A stretch of 11,648 nt of DNA, taken from Rhizobium sp. Q54 (lineage in GTDB: Bacteria > Pseudomonadota > Alphaproteobacteria > Rhizobiales > Beijerinckiaceae). A model generated the notes under the pieces. It ran no database searches and was not told the DNA's origin. It worked only from the letters and a program-made list of their open reading frames with translations. Numbering within the stretch: position 1 is the first letter of the stretch; each line of letters opens with the position of its first letter. This document shows, one piece after another, positions 6,867 through 11,648 of the stretch. The position numbers and the translations under genes were made by a program. Where the stretch lies: the NCBI GenBank assembly GCA_945901195.1, contig CAMDKB010000102.1, positions 1 through 11,648 on the forward strand. The letters run 5' to 3'.

Positions 6867-7676
6867 TCAACCGAAGCGGCCGGTGATATATTCCTGGGTC
6901 TGCTTTTTTGACGGCTTGGTGAATATCTTGTTCGTCTCGTCGAATTCAACGAGATCACCCAGATACATGAAAGCCGTAAACTGCGAGACGCGCGCCGCCT
7001 GCTGCATGTTATGTGTGACAATTGCGATGGTATATTGCGATTTCAATTCGTCGATAAGTTCTTCAACTTTCGCCGTTGAAATCGGATCGAGCGCCGAACA
7101 AGGTTCGTCAAACAGGATAACTTCCGGTTTGATGGCGACAGTGCGCGCGATGCACAGACGTTGTTGCTGGCCACCTGAAAGGCTGAGGCCGCTGGCGTTG
7201 AGCTTGTCTTTCACTTCATTCCAGAGCGCAGCGCCCTTCAGCGCCTGTTCGACACGGCCATCCATTTCGCTTTTGGGGAGCTTTTCGTAAAGCTTGATGC
7301 CGAAGGCGATATTGTCATAGATCGTCATTGGGAAAGGTGTAGGCTTTTGAAACACCATGCCAACACGGGCGCGCAACAGATTGAGATCAAGTTTGGGATC
7401 AAGCACATTCTGCCCATCGAGCAAAACTTCACCTGTCGCGCGCTGTGCCGGATAAAGATCATACATGCGGTTGAGCACGCGCAGCAATGTTGACTTGCCG
7501 CAACCTGATGGGCCGATAAAGGCCGTCACGATATTCTTGTACAGCGACAGATTGATGCCCTTGAGCGCGCGCGTCTGGCCATAAAAGAAATCAAGATTTT
7601 TCACGGCCAGCTTGACGGGGTGATTTACCATCGAGCCAGCGCCTTCAGACAACGTAACGGAATCTGTACCACTCAT
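6867..7676 (-). CDS. pstB: PstB, phosphate ABC transporter ATPase
   Basis: A 269-residue ATP-binding subunit that powers phosphate uptake through PstC/PstA on the inner face of the membrane. All ABC motifs are visible: Walker A GPSGCGKST at 55-63, Q-loop Q110 in VGMVFQKPTPFPMTIYDN (a PstB hallmark), signature LSGGQQQR at 166-173, Walker B VILFDEP at 186-192, and H222 in the switch (VTHNMQQAARV). The C-terminal QTQEYITGRFG also fits PstB. Its ATG overlaps the pstA stop by four bases (ATGA), a strong sign of translational coupling. About 20 residues precede the first strand; a second ATG at 7631 (residue 16) is a possible alternative start, which would give a length nearer E. coli PstB. Confidence 0.96.
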   Translation of the reverse strand: MSGTDSVTLSEGAGSMVNHPVKLAVKNLDFFYGQTRALKGINLSLYKNIVTAFIGPSGCGKSTLLRVLNRMYDLYPAQRATGEVLLDGQNVLDPKLDLNLLRARVGMVFQKPTPFPMTIYDNIAFGIKLYEKLPKSEMDGRVEQALKGAALWNEVKDKLNASGLSLSGGQQQRLCIARTVAIKPEVILFDEPCSALDPISTAKVEELIDELKSQYTIAIVTHNMQQAARVSQFTAFMYLGDLVEFDETNKIFTKPSKKQTQEYITGRFG

Positions 7677-8518
7677 TTTGGTGTCCTCTCGGCGCCAACA
7701 TAACGCGCAACTATATTCAAGGTGAGAACTGAAAGTGTGATCAGCAAGGCGCCTGCCCAGGCCAGACTTTTCCAGTTCGGATCAGGATTGTTGACAAAAT
7801 TATTGATGGTGACCGGCAAGTTCGCCATCGTCTTGGTCAGATCAACGCTCCAGAACTGATTGCTGAGAGCGGTAAAGAGCAAAGGCGCTGTCTCGCCTGC
7901 GACGCGGGCAGTCGCCAGCAGAATGCCGGTGATAAGGCCGGCACGCGCCGCCTTGTAGGCAATCCGTGTGATCACATAAGCGCGCGGCAGGCCAAGAGCT
8001 GAGGCGGCTTCGCGAAGCGCTGTTGGCACCAGCGCGAGCATATCCTCTGTTGTGCGCACCACGACCGGGATGACGATCACAGCCAGCGCCAGCGAACCGG
8101 CAAAGGCCGAGAAGCCGCCCATGGGCACAACGACTGCGCCGTAGATGAACAGGCCGATGATGATCGAAGGCGCACTGAGCAAGATATCGTTGATAAAACG
8201 GATCACCGAGCTGAGTTTGTCATGGCGGCCATATTCGGCGAGATAAGTGCCAGCAAACATGCCCAGAGGCGCGCCGATGGCGACACCGATGACTGTCATG
8301 ATCAGCGATCCAACAATAGCGTTCAACAGGCCGCCATCCTTCACGCCGGGCGGCGGGGTCATCTGGGTGAACACATTCAGCCCCAGGCTGCTCAGGCCAT
8401 TCCACAGCAGACTGCCCAGAATAAGTGTGAGCCAGCCGATACCGAAAGCCGCAGCAGCGACGCAGAGGCCACGAATGATGATGTCTTTACGCCGGCGGGA
8501 CGCATAAATCGGGTTCAT
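7673..8518 (-). CDS. pstA: PstA, phosphate ABC transporter permease
   Basis: A 281-residue inner-membrane permease that forms the phosphate channel with PstC. Hydrophobic segments lie at roughly 13-40, 66-94, 112-132, 137-154, 193-214 and 252-272. The ATPase-coupling EAA loop reads REAASALGLPRAYVITRI (169-186), followed by ATARVAGETAPLLFTA, the conserved charged Arg/Glu region of PstA. The start is placed at the ATG at 8518, because GGGAG at 8532-8528 lies 9 nt before it, inside the end of pstC, and this start follows the pstC stop by only 4 nt. A TTG 27 nt further upstream (8545) would overlap pstC and is less likely. The stop overlaps the pstB start (ATGA). Confidence 0.95.
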   Translation of the reverse strand: MNPIYASRRRKDIIIRGLCVAAAAFGIGWLTLILGSLLWNGLSSLGLNVFTQMTPPPGVKDGGLLNAIVGSLIMTVIGVAIGAPLGMFAGTYLAEYGRHDKLSSVIRFINDILLSAPSIIIGLFIYGAVVVPMGGFSAFAGSLALAVIVIPVVVRTTEDMLALVPTALREAASALGLPRAYVITRIAYKAARAGLITGILLATARVAGETAPLLFTALSNQFWSVDLTKTMANLPVTINNFVNNPDPNWKSLAWAGALLITLSVLTLNIVARYVGAERTPK

Positions 8519-8522
8519 TATC

Positions 8523-9527
8523 TTAAGCTCCCGCCTTGCGTTCAATGCGCATGAGCAACAATCTCGCGCAGGTGAGAACGAAGAATGTCAGAACGAAGAG
8601 GAGGAGGCCAAGCAGAATGAGACCGGATTGATGAACACCATCAGCTTCCGCAAACTCGCTCGCAATGGCTGCTGATATCGTCGTGCCCGGTGCAAAGATC
8701 GAAGGTTCGATCCGGAATGAGTTGCCGATGATAAAGGTTACCGCCATGGTCTCGCCCAGGGCGCGGCCCAGCGCCAGCATGACGCCCCCGATCAATCCGA
8801 CACGTGTGTAGGGGATCATCACATTGCGGGCGACTTCCCATGTCGTGCAGCCCATGCCGTAAGCTGATTCTTTCAGCACCGGCGGAACTGTCGCAAAAAC
8901 ATCGCGCGATATCGCGGTGATGAATGGCAGGATCATGATCGCCAGAATCAGCGAAGCATTGAATAGACTGAGGTTGGACGCTGGCCCGGCAAAAATCGTA
9001 TTCAGAATGGGTATTGGCGCAAAAAAGGCGATGATGGCGGGCTCGACCGAGTTGGCAAGAAAAGGCCCCAGAACAAAGAAACCCCACATGCCGTAGATGA
9101 TCGATGGAATGCCGGCGAGAAGTTCAATCGCCATGGCAATCGGGCGGCGCAAGGACATCGGACACAGTTCGGTGAGGAAAATTGCGATCCCAAGTCCCAC
9201 GGGCACCGCGATCAACATCGCAATGAATGAGGTGATCAAGGTTCCATAGATGGGCCCAAGAGCGCCAAGAACAGGTGTCGGCTGAGCAGACGGCGCCCAG
9301 CGCTGGGTGAACAGGAATGAAAATCCAAATTCCCTGATGGCCGGCCACGCGCCGATGATCAGAGAAACAATGATGCCACCCAGAATGAGCAATACACAAA
9401 TGGCCGAAATGCGTGTGAGCCAATAGAAACTTACGTCGCCCAGTTTGAAAGCGCTCAGCGCCTTTGCGCGATCCAGCGGGATGTCCGCTTGCGCCATGTG
9501 CGCAGATTCAACTGCCATATCCGTCAC
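8523..9527 (-). CDS. pstC: PstC, phosphate ABC transporter permease
   Basis: A 334-residue inner-membrane permease, partner of PstA. After a polar N-terminus of about 35 residues there are hydrophobic segments near 38-60, 95-118, 131-155, 188-206, 243-268 and 301-326. Diagnostic stretches are LLAGIPSIIYGMWGFFVLGP (136-155), the EAA loop LKESAYGMGCTTWEVARNV (218-236), and LGRALGETMAVTFIIGN (253-269), with the charged R255 and E259 that the family conserves for phosphate passage. The start is uncertain: GTG at 9527 has AGGAG 6 nt upstream and is chosen here; ATG at 9518 with a weaker AGGTG 6 nt upstream is a close alternative, and TTG at 9554 is unlikely. The gene lies 120 bp after pstS, beyond a hairpin, and its stop is 4 nt before pstA. 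Confidence 0.94.
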   Translation of the reverse strand: MTDMAVESAHMAQADIPLDRAKALSAFKLGDVSFYWLTRISAICVLLILGGIIVSLIIGAWPAIREFGFSFLFTQRWAPSAQPTPVLGALGPIYGTLITSFIAMLIAVPVGLGIAIFLTELCPMSLRRPIAMAIELLAGIPSIIYGMWGFFVLGPFLANSVEPAIIAFFAPIPILNTIFAGPASNLSLFNASLILAIMILPFITAISRDVFATVPPVLKESAYGMGCTTWEVARNVMIPYTRVGLIGGVMLALGRALGETMAVTFIIGNSFRIEPSIFAPGTTISAAIASEFAEADGVHQSGLILLGLLLFVLTFFVLTCARLLLMRIERKAGA

Positions 9528-9533
9528 CTGAAA

Positions 9534-9538
9534 CTCCT
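9534..9538 (-). promoter_or_regulatory. Ribosome binding site deciding a probable GTG start for pstC
   Basis: AGGAG on the minus strand lies 6 nt before GTG at 9527 but 15 nt before ATG at 9518, so it supports the GTG. Near-overlapping AGGTG could serve the ATG instead. Confidence 0.5.
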
Positions 9539-9608
9539 GTGCCACGCACTGCAATCGGTCTGGATTGCTTTGGCCGGAATGCTCCGGCTTGCAAGTTGAA
9601 TCAAAGGT

Positions 9609-9640
9609 AAACGGGAGAGGACAATTGCCCGCTCCCGTTT
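9609..9640 (-). terminator. Hairpin in the pstS-pstC gap, probable attenuator or mRNA stabiliser
   Basis: AAACGGGAG (9609-9617) and CTCCCGTTT (9632-9640) are exact reverse complements, a 9-bp stem with a 14-nt loop, starting 7 nt after the pstS stop. On the transcribed strand the stem ends in TTT but no longer T-run follows, so it would be a leaky terminator at most. In binding-protein transporters such a hairpin after the first gene commonly raises binding-protein mRNA over the permease mRNA; that role is inferred here from position. Confidence 0.6.
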
Positions 9641-9647
9641 GTCACAC

Positions 9648-10673
9648 TTATTTTGTGGCAATTTCCTTTTCCCATGTCGCCTTGATCAACTTGACCACGG
9701 CGCCGGGCATCGGGATGTAATCGAGTTCTTCAGCCATTTTGTCGCCCTTTTCGAACGACCATGCGAAGAACTTCAGCGCTTCAGACGCTGCGTTCTTGTC
9801 GACAGGAACCTTGTGCATGAGAATAAAGGTCGCTGCAGTGATCGGCCATGAGGCATCGCCCGGCTGGTTAGTCAGGATAACGCGATAACCGGGCGTTTTG
9901 GCCCAATCAGCGTTGGAAGCAGCAGCCTGGAAAGTTTCAACAGAAGGCTGCACCGCTTTGCCCGCCTTGTTCACAAGACCCGTAAATGTGAGCTTGTTCT
10001 GCTTGGCATAGGCATACTCAACATAGCCGATGGAATTTTTGGTTTGCGCGACATTGCCGGCAACGCCTTCGTTACCCTTTGCGCCAACGCCTACGGGCCA
10101 TTCCACTGCCGCGCCAGAACCGGGCTTCTGCGCCCATTCCGGGCTGACCTTGGCGAGATAATCAGTGAAATTGAAGGTCGTGCCCGAACCATCGGAGCGG
10201 CGCACAACGATGATCTGGGTGGAAGGCAGATTGACCTTCGCATTCAGCTTCTTGATGGCAGCATCGTCCCAGGTCTTGATCTTGCCGAGATAAATGTCGG
10301 CGACGGCCTTGCCGTCAAGAACCAGTTCACCAGGCTTCACGCCTTCGAGGTTCACGACCATGACGATGGCGCCCATGACCATTGGCCATTGAACCAGACC
10401 GTTCTTCTCAAGATCAGCCACAGTCAGCGGCGCGTCAGTTGCGCCAAAGGTGACTGTCTTGGCCTGAATCTGCTTGATGCCTGCGCCCGAACCAATGGAC
10501 TGATAATTCAGTCCATTGCTGGTCTCTTTTTTGTAGGCGTCAGCCCATTTGGCGTAGACGGGATAGGGGAAAGTTGCGCCAGCACCCGTGATGTCGATCG
10601 CGTGAGCGGCGAGGGTGGAGACGGCGATCGCGGCGGCGATGGCCGCTGGGCGGATGAATCGACTGATGTTCAT
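9648..10673 (-). CDS. pstS: PstS, periplasmic phosphate-binding protein
   Basis: A 341-residue periplasmic receptor that binds inorganic phosphate and delivers it to PstCA. Residues 1 to about 25 are a Sec signal peptide (basic start, AAIAAAIAVSTLA core, cleavage near AHA). The mature protein begins IDITGAGATFPYPVYAKW. By comparison with E. coli PstS, phosphate ligands are visible as A33-T34-F35, S62 in GSGAG, D80 in GATDAPL, and R159 with S163-G164-T165 in RRSDGSGTTF. The ending EELDYIPMPGAVVKLIKATW is typical. The ATG at 10673 has AAGGG 7 nt upstream. There is no lipobox cysteine, so it is a soluble protein rather than a lipoprotein. Upstream lies a Pho-box-like promoter, downstream a hairpin, consistent with high, phosphate-controlled expression. 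Confidence 0.96.
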   Translation of the reverse strand: MNISRFIRPAAIAAAIAVSTLAAHAIDITGAGATFPYPVYAKWADAYKKETSNGLNYQSIGSGAGIKQIQAKTVTFGATDAPLTVADLEKNGLVQWPMVMGAIVMVVNLEGVKPGELVLDGKAVADIYLGKIKTWDDAAIKKLNAKVNLPSTQIIVVRRSDGSGTTFNFTDYLAKVSPEWAQKPGSGAAVEWPVGVGAKGNEGVAGNVAQTKNSIGYVEYAYAKQNKLTFTGLVNKAGKAVQPSVETFQAAASNADWAKTPGYRVILTNQPGDASWPITAATFILMHKVPVDKNAASEALKFFAWSFEKGDKMAEELDYIPMPGAVVKLIKATWEKEIATK

Positions 10674-10728
10674 TTCTTAACCCTTGGTTACACGTGCGAG
10701 CAGCTAGGGGCCACCCTGTCCCGGTGCT

Positions 10729-10784
10729 TTTTTAGTCCGGCACGATGCTAGTGATACGAAGTTTCAGTGACACTGATATGAAGA
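10729..10784 (-). promoter_or_regulatory. Pho-box-like promoter of pstS: four repeats at 11-bp spacing plus -10
   Basis: On the minus strand, four 7-mers occur every 11 bp: TCTTCAT (10784-10778), GTGTCAC (10773-10767), ACTTCGT (10762-10756) and CTAGCAT (10751-10745). They match the PhoB half-site CTGTCAT at 4, 5, 3 and 5 of 7 positions, and the 4-nt spacers are A+T-rich as in known Pho boxes (ATCA, TGAA, ATCA). A -10-like TAAAAA (10734-10729) begins after a 10-nt gap from the last unit, the spacing seen in PhoB-activated promoters that lack a -35. The predicted leader is about 50 nt. Periodicity and position are the main evidence; each single unit is a weak match. Confidence 0.55.
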
Positions 10785-10808
10785 CTTAATTGTTTGAATT
10801 TCAATGAT

Positions 10809-11648
10809 TCACGAGCCTGATGCTGGCAGTGTGACACGAAACTCCGCGCCCTCTCCCTCTGTGCTGGTAATGGTAAGACTGCCGCGATGCCGCGCAACAA
10901 TATGCTTGACGATGGCGAGTCCGAGGCCAGTACCGCCTTTGGCGCGGCTTGCAGGCGCATCGGCGCGATAAAAGCGCTCCGTGAGACGAGGCAAATGCTC
11001 GCGAGCTATGCCTGGTCCGAAATCGCGCACCGTCAGGATTGCCTCACGGCCCGCTGCCTTCAGCCCAATTTCCACGCGCGCCGGGGGCTGTTGTGTCTCG
11101 CCGCCGTATTTGATTGCATTCTCGATAAGGTTTTCCGCCACGCGTATGAGTTCGTCTCGCGCGCCTGTCACCTGCACGCTCCGGGGCAGATCCACGACAA
11201 GCTGGACGCCAGCCCCCTGCGCCATAGGCGAGAGCGTATCGACGACATGTCCTACGACATCAGCCAGATTGAGTTGATCTCGTGGTTGAAGATGTTCATT
11301 CTGTTCGATGCGGCTCAATTGAAGCAGATCGTCCAGCAAACGCGCCATGCGCCGTCCCTGATTGCGCATGATCTCCAGGAAAGACTCACGCGCCTTGGGG
11401 TCATCGCGCGCCGCGCCCTGCAACGTCTCGACAAAACCGAGCATGGACGCCAGCGGTGTCCGTAATTCATGACTGGCATTGGCAATGAAATCCACCCTCA
11501 TGCGCTCGACCCGCAAGACCTCGGTTACATCGTGGAGGATGATCGCTATATGCCGTACTGGCCCTATTAGCAGCGGTGAAACATGAACGTCATGAGCCTG
11601 CTCGACGGGCACACGGACATGCCAGGTTATTTTCTCGGCGCTTCCACC
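10809..11648 (-). CDS. phoR: PhoR, phosphate-regulon sensor histidine kinase (5' end beyond window)
   Basis: The C-terminal 279 residues of a sensor kinase; the frame is open to the right edge, so the N-terminal membrane segments and the start are not visible. The first 45 residues are the end of a PAS-like domain (ITWHVRVPVEQ to HIAIILHDVTE). The dimerisation and phosphotransfer domain follows, with FIANASHELRTPLASMLGF and the phospho-accepting His at visible residue 60. The ATPase domain has the N box NLIENAIKYGG (173-183), G1 DFGPGI (208-213), an F-box-like LTERFYR, and the G2 lid GGTGLGLAIVKHI (238-250). The sequence VERMRVDFIANASHELRTPL is characteristic of PhoR. It would phosphorylate PhoB under phosphate limitation and dephosphorylate it when PhoU signals sufficiency. 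It ends 135 bp before pstS on the same strand. Confidence 0.93.
   Translation of the reverse strand, partial: GGSAEKITWHVRVPVEQAHDVHVSPLLIGPVRHIAIILHDVTEVLRVERMRVDFIANASHELRTPLASMLGFVETLQGAARDDPKARESFLEIMRNQGRRMARLLDDLLQLSRIEQNEHLQPRDQLNLADVVGHVVDTLSPMAQGAGVQLVVDLPRSVQVTGARDELIRVAENLIENAIKYGGETQQPPARVEIGLKAAGREAILTVRDFGPGIAREHLPRLTERFYRADAPASRAKGGTGLGLAIVKHIVARHRGSLTITSTEGEGAEFRVTLPASGS

Noticed and set aside
8519..8545. TTG start for pstA at 8545, adding nine residues
   Set aside because: It would overlap pstC by 23 bases and lacks a ribosome site; the ATG at 8518 has GGGAG at suitable spacing and follows the pstC stop by 4 nt.
10044..10751. Plus-strand open frame of 235 codons opposite pstS
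   Set aside because: It is antisense to the clearly coding pstS and to the pstS promoter, without motifs or a credible ribosome site.
11610..11612. GTG at 11612 as the start of phoR
   Set aside because: The frame is open to the window edge and the residues before it (ITWHVR) continue a PAS-like domain, so this is an internal valine and the gene is truncated by the window.

Overview
The window reads as an ordinary chromosomal segment of an alphaproteobacterium, most likely of the Hyphomicrobiales (Rhizobiales). The grounds are a moderately high G+C content, the gene order phoR-pstSCAB-phoU-phoB, a fused LivM-LivG protein, and protein motifs typical of that class. This taxonomic call is inference from gene content, not a database match. 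I saw no rRNA, tRNA, insertion sequence, prophage or CRISPR array.

Left part (1-4464, all minus strand): a branched-chain-amino-acid-type (Liv/HAAT) ABC importer. In transcription order it has a beta-hydroxyacid dehydrogenase of the 3-hydroxyisobutyrate dehydrogenase family (3586-4464), a Tat-exported periplasmic binding protein (2260-3474), the LivH permease (1382-2233), and a LivM permease fused in frame to a LivG ATPase that runs off the left edge (1-1380). The last three genes are 26 bp and 1 bp apart and must be one operon. The dehydrogenase is 111 bp upstream and may be co-transcribed. That 111-bp gap holds a weak promoter candidate and an 8-bp inverted repeat at the expected transcription start. 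The substrate is unknown; the dehydrogenase suggests a branched-chain or hydroxy-acid compound that is imported and then oxidised.

Middle (4465-5361): a 219-bp divergent intergenic region, then a small plus-strand gene for a Tat-exported L,D-transpeptidase (4684-5253). It converges on phoB across a 108-bp gap that holds a perfect 10-bp hairpin flanked by a 9-bp direct repeat.

Right part (5362-11648, all minus strand): the phosphate-starvation system. In transcription order it has the PhoR sensor kinase (5' end beyond the right edge), PstS phosphate-binding protein, PstC and PstA permeases, PstB ATPase, PhoU, and the PhoB response regulator. A Pho-box-like series of four 11-bp-spaced repeats with a correctly placed -10 lies between phoR and pstS, and a hairpin just after pstS probably sets the PstS excess over the membrane components. 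PstSCAB imports phosphate and signals Pi sufficiency through PhoU to PhoR; PhoR phosphorylates PhoB when Pi is scarce; PhoB would then activate the pstS promoter.

I did not find a previously undescribed system. The points most worth checking are the four-unit Pho box, the non-standard substrate loop of the dehydrogenase next to the transporter, the LivM-LivG fusion, and the unexplained hairpins.
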